Shown: positions 1 through 6,774 of the stretch, piece by piece
Layout: each line of letters opens with the position of its first letter
Numbering within the stretch: the first letter of the stretch is position 1
Notes under the pieces: model-generated
Database searches by the model: none
Seen by the model: only the letters and a program-made list of their open reading frames with translations
What the model was told of the DNA's origin: nothing
Assembly (NCBI GenBank): GCA_044508215.1
Contig: JBIQID010000064.1
Location: 1-16,709 of the forward strand
Direction: 5' to 3'
Length of the DNA stretch: 16,709 bases
DNA from: JAEZFI01 sp044508215
Lineage (GTDB): Bacteria; Actinomycetota; Acidimicrobiia; Acidimicrobiales; Microtrichaceae
Program-made: the position numbers and the translations under genes

Positions 1-284
1 AGGCGCCCGACCAGCTCGACCGGATCGCCACGTGGCGGGGCGTCGTGGGCTACGAGCGCGAGCCCGGCGGACCGGCGCGGGTCCACCTCGACGGCATCGG
101 CCGCATCCCCGACGTGGTGGCGTCGCTCGTGGCCGACGGGGTGCGGGTCACGCGGGTCCAGCCGCACCAGCCGACGCTCGAGGACCTGTACTTCGCGGTC
201 CGCCGAGCGGCACGCGGCGACGGGCTGGCTCCGGTGCGCGGCACCGTTCCGGCCTCCGACGAGAAGGTGGGGAGCAGCCGATGA
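1..284 (+). CDS. ABC transporter ATP-binding protein, C-terminal fragment
   Basis: Only the last 93 codons are in the window, read from base 3 to the TGA at 282-284. The nucleotide-binding core (Walker A, signature, Walker B) lies upstream and cannot be seen. The remaining part matches the C-terminal tail typical of drug- or polymer-exporting ABC-2 ATPases: a small beta-rich region (VHLDGIGRIPDVVASLVADG) followed by QPTLEDLYFAV, the usual end motif of the NatA/CcmA-like class. Its stop codon overlaps the ATG of the next gene (ATGA at 281-284), so the two are translationally coupled and very probably form one exporter. The substrate cannot be told from this fragment. The family call rests mainly on the TLEDLYF motif and on the adjacent permease. 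Confidence 0.8.
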   Translation, partial: APDQLDRIATWRGVVGYEREPGGPARVHLDGIGRIPDVVASLVADGVRVTRVQPHQPTLEDLYFAVRRAARGDGLAPVRGTVPASDEKVGSSR

Positions 285-1186
285 GCGCCATCACGTCACC
301 AGGGGACGTTCGTCCCGCCGGGTCGCGCCGGACGACGGGCGCCGGCCGGGCGGCAGCGCGGATGCAATGGGCCCGGGCGTGGACCGTGGCGAGCACCGAA
401 CTGCGCCAGCTCGCCCAGGCGAAGGACTACTGGATCCCCATGGCCGCCCTCGGCGGCATCTTCTTCCTGGTCGTCCCGTCGATCCTCCTGCTCTCGATCA
501 CGAAGGTCTCCCAGGGCGACATGATCGAGAAGATCTCCACGACGCTCGAGATGCTCCCGTCCTCGGCGCAGCAGCAGATCGAGGGCGTGACGCAGGAGGG
601 CCGGATCGCGTACGCGCTGTCGGTCTTCCTGTTCGCCCCGATCGCCGTGGTGGTCCCGCTGACCATCTCCACCGCCGTCGGGGCGGCGACCCTCGTCGGC
701 GAGCGGGAGCGGGGCACCGGCGAGTTCCTCGCCCACTCCCCGGCGACCGCCCGCGAGATCTACGTGGGGAAGCTCGTCGCCAGCCTGGTCCCGGGCTACC
801 TCACCGCCATCGTCGGCTTCGGCCTCTACTCGCTCCTCGTCAACCTCATCGCCGCCGGCGAGGTGGGACGGTGGTTCTTCCCCACGACGCAGTGGCTGGC
901 CCTCGTGCTGTGGGTGATCCCACCGTTCCTGGCCTTCACCCTGTCGCTGGTGCTCCGCCTGTCGGCGCGGGTGAAGTCGACCGCTGCCGCCCAGCAGGCG
1001 GCCGGCCTCGTGAGCCTGCCGCTGATCATGGTCTCCTACACCCAGTCGACGGGTGCCCTGTTCGGGGCCGGCGTGTCGGTCTGGCTCGTCGGCGCGGTGG
1101 CGTGGGTCGTGGCGATCGCCAGCCTCATCCGGGGCGTCCGCTCCGTGACCCGAGCCCGCCTGCTCGGCGTCGCCGACGGGGTCTAG
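281..1186 (+). CDS. ABC-2 type transporter permease
   Basis: A 301-residue integral membrane protein, the likely membrane partner of the ATPase ending at 284. The chosen ATG at 281 overlaps that gene's stop codon; the frame stays open further upstream, but that part is antiparallel noise over the ATPase. I see about six hydrophobic segments: residues 55-74, 111-138, 165-190, 205-226, 240-254 and 262-283. The hallmark of ABC-2 permeases is GERERGTGEFLAHSP (140-154) followed by IYVGKLVASL, the cytosolic coupling region seen in NatB-like and ABC-2_membrane proteins. An Arg/Gly/Ala-rich, probably cytosolic, N-terminus of about 45 residues precedes the first helix. A large extracytoplasmic loop (75-110) follows it, as in Na+ or lipid exporters. 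The substrate is unknown. The gene converges on the peroxiredoxin gene with only 25 bp between the stop codons. Confidence 0.85.
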   Translation: MSAITSPGDVRPAGSRRTTGAGRAAARMQWARAWTVASTELRQLAQAKDYWIPMAALGGIFFLVVPSILLLSITKVSQGDMIEKISTTLEMLPSSAQQQIEGVTQEGRIAYALSVFLFAPIAVVVPLTISTAVGAATLVGERERGTGEFLAHSPATAREIYVGKLVASLVPGYLTAIVGFGLYSLLVNLIAAGEVGRWFFPTTQWLALVLWVIPPFLAFTLSLVLRLSARVKSTAAAQQAAGLVSLPLIMVSYTQSTGALFGAGVSVWLVGAVAWVVAIASLIRGVRSVTRARLLGVADGV

Positions 1187-1193
1187 TCCTCTC

Positions 1194-1215
1194 AGCCGGG
1201 CCAGCTCCGGCTCAG
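1194..1215. repeat. 22-bp hairpin repeat, copy 1 (between convergent genes)
   Basis: Read on the minus strand this 22-mer begins CTGAGCCGGAGCTGG and is identical, base for base, to 9740-9761. It folds as AGCCGG (1194-1199), a 7-nt loop, then CCGGCT (1207-1212). It begins 7 bp after the permease stop and overlaps the last codon of the peroxiredoxin gene (stop at 1212-1214). The position fits a bidirectional terminator or a small repeated intergenic element. There is no T-tract, so a classical intrinsic terminator is not assured. Confidence 0.55.
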
Positions 1216-1748
1216 AGGGTGTCGAGGACTGCGCCGACCAGCTCGTCGAGCGGCTTGAACCCCATGGCGGGGCCCACGTAGCGGTGCGCGTACCGGATGA
1301 GGCCGTTCGCGTCGACCACGAACGTCGAGCGGCGGTAGAGGTCCCGGTACCCCAGGATCCCCCACGCTCGTCCCACCGCCTTGTCGGTGTCGCTCAGCAA
1401 GGGGAACGCGAAGCCGTCGTTCGCAGCGGCGAAGCGCCGGTGGCTCTCGATGCCCTGGGGGCTGATCGCCACGATCTGCGCGCCGATCCGGTCGAGCGAG
1501 CCGACGCCTTCGGTGTACTCCCGCAGCTGGGCGGTGCAGACCGGCGTGTCGTCGGCCGGGTAGAACGCGACCACCAGCGGCGCGCCGAGGAGGTCCGTGC
1601 GGCGCCAACGCCCCTCCTCCCCCGTCCGGCCGTCGATGCCGACGAGGTCGAAGTCAGGGGCGGGATCGCCGATCCGCAGCGGTGACCGCTCGGCCTCGCC
1701 GTCGTCGGGAACGTCCTCGGATCGGTCGGCCACGGGTCCGTCTCTCAT
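1212..1748 (-). CDS. bcp: Peroxiredoxin, Bcp/AhpC-TSA family, 1-Cys form
   Basis: Thiol peroxidase of 178 residues, expected to reduce hydrogen peroxide and organic hydroperoxides in the cytosol. The thioredoxin-like fold starts near residue 25 (IGDPAPDFDLVG). The peroxidatic site is PADDTPVCTAQ with Cys71 and the preceding Thr68. The conserved downstream Arg lies in YRRSTFVVD (138-146). Cys71 is the only cysteine: the resolving Cys found five residues later in E. coli BCP is absent, so this is a 1-Cys enzyme that must be recycled by an external thiol, perhaps mycothiol or a mycoredoxin (inference). A 24-residue acidic N-terminal extension precedes the domain. The ATG overlaps the yebC stop (ATGA at 1745-1748), so it is the last gene of the pdxT-yebC group. 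Confidence 0.9.
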   Translation of the reverse strand: MRDGPVADRSEDVPDDGEAERSPLRIGDPAPDFDLVGIDGRTGEEGRWRRTDLLGAPLVVAFYPADDTPVCTAQLREYTEGVGSLDRIGAQIVAISPQGIESHRRFAAANDGFAFPLLSDTDKAVGRAWGILGYRDLYRRSTFVVDANGLIRYAHRYVGPAMGFKPLDELVGAVLDTL

Positions 1749-2494
1749 GACGACAGCTGCTCGAGGATCTCGTCGGAGATGTCGAAGTTGGCGTAGACCT
1801 CCTGGACGTCGTCGTGGTCGTCCAGGGCCTCGATGACCTTCATGATCGACGCGGCGACACCCGCGTCCTCGATCTGGATGACCGTGGACGGGATCATCGT
1901 GAGGTCGGCGGACCGGACCTCCACGCCCCCCTCCACGATGGCGTCACGCACCGCCATGGTGTCGTGCGGTTCGCAGGTCACCTGCCAGACGTCGCCCTGC
2001 AGGACGATGTCCTCGGCGCCCGCGTCGAGGGCGAGCAGCATCAGGTCGTCCTCGGGGACCTCTGCCGGCACCGTGAGGAGCCCCTTGCGCGAGAACTGCC
2101 AGGCGACCGCGCCGGGCTCGGCCATCGACCCGCCCGCCTTGTTGAAGAGCGACCGGATCTCCGGGCCCGTGCGGTTCCGGTTGTCGGTGAGGGTCTCGAC
2201 GTAGACCGCCACGCCCCCGGGCGCGTAGCCCTCGTAGGTGACCGCCTCGTAGGCGACGCCGTCCTCCTCGCCGGTCCCCCGGGCCACGGCCTTGCGGATC
2301 GTGTCGAGCGGCACGGAGTTGTCCCGGGCCTTCTGGAACATCGTCCGGAGGGTCGGGTTGCTGTCCGGGTCGCCACCGCCCTGGCGCGCCGCGACCTCGA
2401 CCTGCTTGATCAGCTTGGCGAAGAGCTTGCCGCGCGCCTTGTCGGCTGCGCCCTTCTTGTGCTTGATCGTGGCCCACTTGGAATGGCCGGACAT
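1745..2494 (-). CDS. yebC: YebC/PmpR family protein (TACO1-like)
   Basis: A 249-residue member of the universal YebC/PmpR family. These proteins are described both as DNA-binding transcriptional regulators and, more recently, as ribosome-associated factors that ease translation of difficult motifs such as proline stretches. The N-terminus MSGHSKWATIKHKKGAADK is diagnostic. It is followed by KLFAKLIKQVEVAARQGGGD, NPTLRTMFQKARDNSVP and YEGYAPGGVAVYVETLTDNR (81-105 region), all family signatures, and the length is normal. The ATG at 2494 was chosen from this signature, with an AAGGGA-type ribosome site about 8 nt upstream. The longer open frame to 2593 has no family support. It lies 32 bp downstream of pdxT and overlaps bcp by four bases. 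In mycobacteria yebC also follows pdxT, but ruvC comes next; here bcp does. Confidence 0.95.
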   Translation of the reverse strand: MSGHSKWATIKHKKGAADKARGKLFAKLIKQVEVAARQGGGDPDSNPTLRTMFQKARDNSVPLDTIRKAVARGTGEEDGVAYEAVTYEGYAPGGVAVYVETLTDNRNRTGPEIRSLFNKAGGSMAEPGAVAWQFSRKGLLTVPAEVPEDDLMLLALDAGAEDIVLQGDVWQVTCEPHDTMAVRDAIVEGGVEVRSADLTMIPSTVIQIEDAGVAASIMKVIEALDDHDDVQEVYANFDISDEILEQLSS

Positions 2495-2526
2495 CGTGGT
2501 GGTCCCTTCTCGTCGATGCTCGTGGC

Positions 2527-3093
2527 TCAGGTGAGGGCGAGGAACATCCGGTGGATCCGGTCGTCGGATCCCAGCTCCGGATGGAACGTACACGCCACGA
2601 CGGCCCCGCTGCGGCAGAGCACCGGGTCACCCCCGGCCCGGGCGAGCACCTCCACGGACCGGTCGACCCCCTCGATCCGGGGGGCGCGGATGAACGGTGC
2701 GTGCAGCGGAGGTCCGCCGTCGCCCAGGTCGAGGTCCGTCTCGAACGACTGCACCTGCCGCCCGTAGCCGTTGCGACGGATCCGCACCGCCAGCACGCCG
2801 AAGCTCCGCTGGTCGTCCCGCCCGTCGAGCACCTCGGAGGCGAGCAGGATGGCCCCGGCGCAGGTGCCGAGCGCGGGCATCCCGCCCTCGAGGCGCGCTG
2901 CGAGCGGCTCGAACATGCCGGATCGCTCCAGCAGGATCGACATGGTCGTCGACTCGCCGCCGGGCAGCACCAGCGCGCCGACCTGCGCGAGCTCGTCCGG
3001 TGTCCTCACCTCGACCGCCGTCGCTCCGAGGCGCTCGAGCGCGGCGACGTGCAGCGCGAACGCGCCCTGCAGCGCGAGCACCCCGACCTTCAC
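2527..3093 (-). CDS. pdxT: Pyridoxal 5'-phosphate synthase glutaminase subunit PdxT
   Basis: Class I-type glutamine amidotransferase that releases ammonia from glutamine and channels it to PdxS for vitamin B6 (PLP) synthesis; the pair forms a 12+12 cytosolic complex in known cases. Numbered from the GTG at 3093, the catalytic triad is visible: Cys78 in ALGTCAGA, and His171 and Glu173 in FHPELG. The oxyanion motif LPGGEST (residues 43-49) and the interface motif RNGYGRQ are also present. The length is 188 residues, normal for the family. Two GTG codons lie in tandem (3096 and 3093). The GGAGG site sits 2 nt from the first and 5 nt from the second, so I prefer the second; the difference is one residue. 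pdxS lies 78 bp upstream and yebC 32 bp downstream. Confidence 0.95.
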   Translation of the reverse strand: MKVGVLALQGAFALHVAALERLGATAVEVRTPDELAQVGALVLPGGESTTMSILLERSGMFEPLAARLEGGMPALGTCAGAILLASEVLDGRDDQRSFGVLAVRIRRNGYGRQVQSFETDLDLGDGGPPLHAPFIRAPRIEGVDRSVEVLARAGGDPVLCRSGAVVACTFHPELGSDDRIHRMFLALT

Positions 3094-3171
3094 CACGGCC
3101 TCCAGCGTCGGTACGTCCCGCAGCAGGACCGCGGGGTGGCGCCGACCCGATGGCTCACCGGTTCCGTGGGG

Positions 3172-4086
3172 TCACCACCCCCGGTCGGCCAGCCGCACGT
3201 GCGGCTCGTCCATGCCGATGCCGGTCATGGGGGCACCGAGGTTGCGGCTGACCTTCGCGAGCAGGTCGGCGTCGCGGTAGTTCGCCGTGGCCTCGACGAT
3301 CGCTCGGGCGCGCGGCGCCGGGTTGTCGCTCTTGAAGATGCCCGACCCGACGAACACGGCCTCAGCACCGAGCTGCATCGCCATCGCGGCATCCGCGGGG
3401 GTGGCGAGGCCACCGGCGCAGAACAGCGGCACGGGCAGCGTGCCGGTCTCGGCGATCTCCTGCACCAGCGGCACCGGCGCCTGCAGCTGCTTCGCCCAGC
3501 CGTAGAGCTCGGCGCCGTCGGCCTGGCCGATCTTGCGGATGTCGCCCAGGATCGAGCGCAGGTGGCGCACCGCCTCCACCACGTTGCCGGTGCCGGCCTC
3601 GCCCTTCGAGCGGATCATGCAGGCACCCTCGGAGATGCGCCGGAGCGCCTCCCCCAGGTTGGTGGCGCCGCACACGAACGGCACGGTGAACGCCCACTTG
3701 TCGATGTGGTGCTCCTCGTCGGCCGGGGTGAGCACCTCGGACTCGTCGACGTAGTCCACGCCGAGCGCCTCGAGGATCTGGGCCTCGACGAAGTGGCCGA
3801 TGCGGGCCTTCGCCATCACGGGGATGGTGACCGCTGCCTTGATGCCCTCGATCATCTCGGGGTCGCTCATGCGGGCGACGCCGCCGTCGGCGCGGATGTC
3901 GGCGGGGACGCGCTCGAGGGCCATCACCGCGCACGCTCCGGCATCCTCGGCGATCTTCGCCTGCTCGGGCGTGACGACGTCCATGATGACGCCGCCCTTC
4001 AGCATCTCGGCGAGGCCACGCTTGACCCGCATCGTGCCGGTCTCGGGAACTGCGGTGCCGCCGGGGAGGTCGGGCGTCTCGGTCAT
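3172..4086 (-). CDS. pdxS: Pyridoxal 5'-phosphate synthase lyase subunit PdxS
   Basis: The synthase half of the DXP-independent PLP pathway. It condenses ribose 5-phosphate, glyceraldehyde 3-phosphate and ammonia (from PdxT) on a (beta/alpha)8 barrel. The 304 residues contain all the expected catalytic residues: Asp36 in GGVIMDVVTP, Lys93 in MAKARIGH (the substrate-imine lysine) and Lys161 in MIRSKGEAGTG (the relay lysine). The phosphate-site glycines are in FCAGGLATPADAA and FVGSGIFKS. The N-terminal extension of about 18 residues is slightly long but normal for actinobacteria. The ATG at 4086 is preceded by TAGGAT six nt upstream, suggesting a leaderless or near-leaderless start; the AGGA inside it could also serve as a weak ribosome site. 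PdxT follows, so the pair is probably one transcript with yebC and bcp. Confidence 0.97.
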   Translation of the reverse strand: MTETPDLPGGTAVPETGTMRVKRGLAEMLKGGVIMDVVTPEQAKIAEDAGACAVMALERVPADIRADGGVARMSDPEMIEGIKAAVTIPVMAKARIGHFVEAQILEALGVDYVDESEVLTPADEEHHIDKWAFTVPFVCGATNLGEALRRISEGACMIRSKGEAGTGNVVEAVRHLRSILGDIRKIGQADGAELYGWAKQLQAPVPLVQEIAETGTLPVPLFCAGGLATPADAAMAMQLGAEAVFVGSGIFKSDNPAPRARAIVEATANYRDADLLAKVSRNLGAPMTGIGMDEPHVRLADRGW

Positions 4087-4092
4087 GGCGCC

Positions 4093-4098
4093 ATCCTA
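4093..4098 (-). promoter_or_regulatory. Candidate -10 box of pdxS (leaderless type)
   Basis: On the minus strand TAGGAT ends six nt before the pdxS ATG. It matches the TANNNT form of actinobacterial -10 elements at the distance expected when transcription starts at or just before the start codon. Its first three bases are the TAG stop codon of the upstream DUF3048 gene (4096-4098). I see no convincing -35. AGGA within the same string is an alternative weak ribosome site. Confidence 0.4.
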
Positions 4099-5142
4099 CC
4101 GAGGGCCGGCGAGCAGGCCCGCAGCGACATCTGCGGCCATCGGCGCAGGACCCCCGCGCGGCAGCTCCACCCACGTGCGACCGGGGGCGAGCTTCAGCGG
4201 CTGCCCGTCCATCGTCGTGATCTTGTAGGGGCTGGTCCGGTCGGGGCGGGCCCACAGGCCGGAGGACATGGTCCCCCGGGTGAACACCCACGCCTGGCCC
4301 ATGCCGGTGGAGTTCGCCACCGGCCCGGCGCCGTACTGCGTCTGCAGCACCACCACGTTGTCGGCCCAGACCTGCCCCTCGTCGGTGCCGTCGACGCGGT
4401 TGTACTGCCAGCGCACCCAGCGGTTCGCCGGCCCGTCCCACACCCAGCGGAACGGCGTGTCCGCGATCGAGCCGTCGAAGCCCGGCATCGGCACGGCACC
4501 GGGGTTCGACTCCCCGTCCGCCAGGTACTCGAAGATCGGAGCGGGCGCCGCCTGGTCACCGTCGGCCATGCCGAAGAGCGCGGGCGTGTTGGTGAGGAGG
4601 TTGTGCGGCGCCTTCCGGCCCCGGATGCGCCGGTACTGGTCCTTCGCAACGTTCCAGTGGACGTTCTTGATCCACGGGGTGGAGAGCACCCGGGCGGTGA
4701 CGCCCTCGTTCGCGCCGGACCAGCCGAAGAGCGGCTTGCCGAACAAGGCCAGGATGTCGGGGTCGGAGTACCGGGCAGAGCGGGTGGGCCCCACGTTGTC
4801 GGCGTCGACCGAGTGGTAGACGGCCATCAGGCGGCTGATGCTCTCGACCTCGATCTCGATGACGACGTCCGCGCGGTTCACACCGAACTGCGGCATCGCC
4901 TCACGGGAGTTGTCGATCTTGACCGCGAGCGCAGGCCGCGTGATCGGCTCGTTGTTCGGCGTGGGGACCCCGGTCAACGGGGCGAGCACGGGCGCCGCTG
5001 GCTCGGGCGCCGCCGACGTCGAGGTCGAGGAGCTGCTCGTCGTGGTGGACTTCTTCGGTGGGTCCGACTTCTTGTCGGACCCGCAGGCCGCAACGAGCGC
5101 CACGACGACGACCGCCGCGGCGAGTGGCTTGATGGGTCGCAC
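4096..5142 (-). CDS. DUF3048 domain lipoprotein (YerB-like)
   Basis: A secreted lipoprotein of 348 residues with no established function. The start is a GTG at 5142, chosen because a perfect GGAGG lies six nt upstream and because it opens directly into a lipoprotein signal peptide: RPIK, a hydrophobic run (7-18), then the lipobox VAAC with Cys20. A Ser/Thr/Pro-rich linker (about 21-52) precedes the conserved domain, which starts near PLTGVPTP. Recognisable DUF3048 features are RPALAVKIDNSREAMPQFGVN, ADVVIEIEVE, GPTRSARYSD and, in the C-terminal half, RWQYNRVDG, VWADNVVVLQTQY and TWVELP. B. subtilis YerB is the named relative. By family the mature protein should be anchored outside the membrane. 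It stands between the lemA pair and pdxS, not clearly co-functional with either. Confidence 0.88.
   Translation of the reverse strand: MRPIKPLAAAVVVVALVAACGSDKKSDPPKKSTTTSSSSTSTSAAPEPAAPVLAPLTGVPTPNNEPITRPALAVKIDNSREAMPQFGVNRADVVIEIEVESISRLMAVYHSVDADNVGPTRSARYSDPDILALFGKPLFGWSGANEGVTARVLSTPWIKNVHWNVAKDQYRRIRGRKAPHNLLTNTPALFGMADGDQAAPAPIFEYLADGESNPGAVPMPGFDGSIADTPFRWVWDGPANRWVRWQYNRVDGTDEGQVWADNVVVLQTQYGAGPVANSTGMGQAWVFTRGTMSSGLWARPDRTSPYKITTMDGQPLKLAPGRTWVELPRGGPAPMAADVAAGLLAGPR
5060..5082. other. Perfect 9-bp inverted repeat inside the DUF3048 coding region
   Basis: GGGTCCGAC (5060-5068), loop TTCTT, then GTCGGACCC (5074-5082), a perfect stem. It lies in codons just after the lipobox cysteine and encodes the residues GSDKKSDP. 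It could slow translation next to the signal peptide or could simply follow from the repeated SD/KK codons. Confidence 0.45.
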
Positions 5143-5209
5143 AGCGATCCTCCATCGGACGGGGGTTCTACCGGTCCGCCGGTCGGGTACGACCGAGGCC
5201 GGGACCAGC

Positions 5210-6070
5210 CTAGAGTTCCCCCAGCGCGTCCACGCGGACGGTCGTCGGAGGGAAACCGAGAGCGTCCACACCCGCATCGCCGCTCTCAGCAGGGATCGGG
5301 GGACATATCCACAGGTGCGCGGAGCCCCAGGTGGCTGTTGTCACTGCAGTTCCGACCTCGTGCATCTTGGCGAGCGCCGAGGCCAGCCCTGGCGGGTACT
5401 TCGTGATCGAGACGGCGCCTTGGTCGGCGAGCAGGTGGCGGTGCTCGTCGAACCCTGCGGACAGCGCCTCGCGACGCCGATCCCACCCGCTCGGCGGCGT
5501 GGCACCGGTCGTGCGCAGCGTTGCGCCCGAGCGGAACGTGGACAGCAGCCCGCCCAGCTCGGCGTCGGAGGTGCGGAGCCGCCAGAGGCATTCGGCAAGG
5601 ACGCCCTCGAGCTCGACCCGCCCGAGCGACTCCACGAGCCCCCGGGTGACGACGACCACCCCGGCCCCCGGTTCGCCGAACACGGCGACGTTCGCTGCAG
5701 GGTCGTCGAGCAACCGCAGCTCGGGCTCGGCCACCCCGGAGGTGACGCACAGCCCCTCCACCAGGTTCACGAGACGTGGCTGGTCGGCGGGCGACACGAG
5801 GTCGCCGCCGAGCACCTGGGTGAGCCCGGCCGGCGCGGCACGGCGGAGCACCAGCGTGCGACCCGCCGCCACCCCTGCGCCGACGGCGATGCCGATGAGG
5901 GCGGCGATCACCCAGCCCGCGCCGGAGCCGAGCACGGTGAGCCCCAGGAGCAGCGTGACGACGATCGCCACGGGGACCGCCCAACGAGGCGCGTCGCTCC
6001 AGATCACCCTGGGGATCGCCCGCCGGTTGCGGTCGGTGAGGTCGAAGCGGGCGGTCTCGACGGACGTCAT
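5210..6070 (-). CDS. Membrane protein resembling M48/HtpX protease with degenerate zinc site
   Basis: A 286-residue protein with two membrane segments (about 31-48 and 53-69) and a C-terminal domain that follows the M48 (HtpX-like) layout. Line by line I see LVNLVEGLCVTSGVAEPELRL, DDPAANVAVFG, VVVTRGLVESLG and ELEGVL before the catalytic helix, then LLADQGAV and PPGLASALAKM after it, as in active members. The zinc motif HExxH is replaced by A159-E160-C161-L162-W163. The third-ligand Glu, before the conserved Ala-Asp (215-216), is His212. The two membrane segments usually found between these regions are also missing. It is therefore probably an inactive protease homologue. The ATG at 6070 overlaps the lemA stop (ATGA), and LemA-HtpX pairing is widespread. 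The assignment comes from reading motifs by eye and needs a profile search. Confidence 0.7.
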   Translation of the reverse strand: MTSVETARFDLTDRNRRAIPRVIWSDAPRWAVPVAIVVTLLLGLTVLGSGAGWVIAALIGIAVGAGVAAGRTLVLRRAAPAGLTQVLGGDLVSPADQPRLVNLVEGLCVTSGVAEPELRLLDDPAANVAVFGEPGAGVVVVTRGLVESLGRVELEGVLAECLWRLRTSDAELGGLLSTFRSGATLRTTGATPPSGWDRRREALSAGFDEHRHLLADQGAVSITKYPPGLASALAKMHEVGTAVTTATWGSAHLWICPPIPAESGDAGVDALGFPPTTVRVDALGEL

Positions 6071-6639
6071 GTCGGGTTGTCGAAGGAGACCTGGACGTTC
6101 TGGCGCTGCGCCTCGGGTGCCTCGAAGTACTGGGCGGGCCCGAAGCCGAACCGCTTGGCCAGGATCACGTTCGGGAACCTCTGGATCTTCTCGTTGTAGA
6201 TCCGCACGTTGTCGTTGAAGTACTGCCGCGAGTAGGCGATGCGGTCCTCGGTGGACGTCAGCTCGTTCTGGAGCTGCTGGAAGTTCGTGTTCGCCTTGAG
6301 GTCGGGATACGCCTCCGAGAGCGCGAACAGGCTCTTCAGCGCGCCGGACAGCATGTCCTCGGCCTGCGCCTTGTCGGCTGCGCCCTGCGCCTGCGTGGCC
6401 ATGTTGCGAGCGGAGATGACCGCTTCGAGCGTGGCCCGCTCGTGGGAGGCGTAGCCCTTCACCGTCTCGACCAGGTTCGGGATGAGGTCGTGGCGCCGGT
6501 GGAGCTGCACGTCGATCTGGGCGAACGCGTTCTCGTTCTTCGTGCGCGCCTGCACGAGGCCGTTGTAGAGGCCGATCACCCACCCCACCACGAGGAGCAC
6601 GAGGGCGACGATCACGATGAGGATGATGATCCAGGTCAT
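6067..6639 (-). CDS. lemA: LemA family protein
   Basis: A 190-residue membrane-anchored helical protein. One N-terminal transmembrane segment (residues 3-25, MTWIIILIVIVALVLL) is followed by YNGLVQARTKNENAFAQIDV, then QLHRRHDLIPNLVETVKGYA and HERATLEAVISAR, the LemA signature. The C-terminal part, YNEKIQRFPNVILAKRFGF, is also conserved. The function of LemA is not firmly known; it is commonly found beside HtpX/M48 proteases or TPM-domain proteins, and here the next coupled gene is an M48-like protein. The ATG at 6639 was chosen because the transmembrane segment begins there and GGAG lies upstream. The open frame extends 18 codons further to 6693 but lacks family support. The protein would face the cytoplasm or periplasm as a long coiled helix bundle. 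Confidence 0.93.
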   Translation of the reverse strand: MTWIIILIVIVALVLLVVGWVIGLYNGLVQARTKNENAFAQIDVQLHRRHDLIPNLVETVKGYASHERATLEAVISARNMATQAQGAADKAQAEDMLSGALKSLFALSEAYPDLKANTNFQQLQNELTSTEDRIAYSRQYFNDNVRIYNEKIQRFPNVILAKRFGFGPAQYFEAPEAQRQNVQVSFDNPT

Positions 6640-6691
6640 GTCACTCTCCGGTGCTCCGGGCGGACGCCGACCACGACGGTCGGTGCGGGCC

Positions 6692-6697
6692 ATCGTA
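6692..6697 (-). promoter_or_regulatory. Candidate -10 box upstream of lemA
   Basis: TACGAT on the minus strand, about 52 bp before the lemA ATG in the 135-bp gap after pimA. It would give a leader of roughly 45 nt holding a small hairpin (6667-6683, CCGACC/GGTCGG). No clear -35 is seen. Confidence 0.35.
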
Positions 6698-6715
6698 GTG
6701 CCGGGTGGGACGAGC

Positions 6716-6736
6716 CGACCCTCTGCGGCCGGGTCG
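6716..6736 (-). terminator. GC-rich hairpin downstream of pimA
   Basis: CGACCC (6716-6721) pairs with GGGTCG (6731-6736) across a 9-nt loop, 38 bp after the pimA stop. It has no U-tract, so it is a weak candidate terminator separating the lipid operon from lemA. Confidence 0.25.
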
Positions 6737-6774
6737 ACGCGGCCGGAGGCGCCGACGGAGGGCGGTCGCTCCCC

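Noticed and set aside
2551..5406. Open frame of about 950 codons on the plus strand, antisense to pdxT, pdxS and the DUF3048 gene
   Set aside because: Long antisense frames are expected in DNA with such a high GC third-position bias. It shows no known motif, has low-complexity Arg/Gly/His composition, and lies over three well-supported genes.
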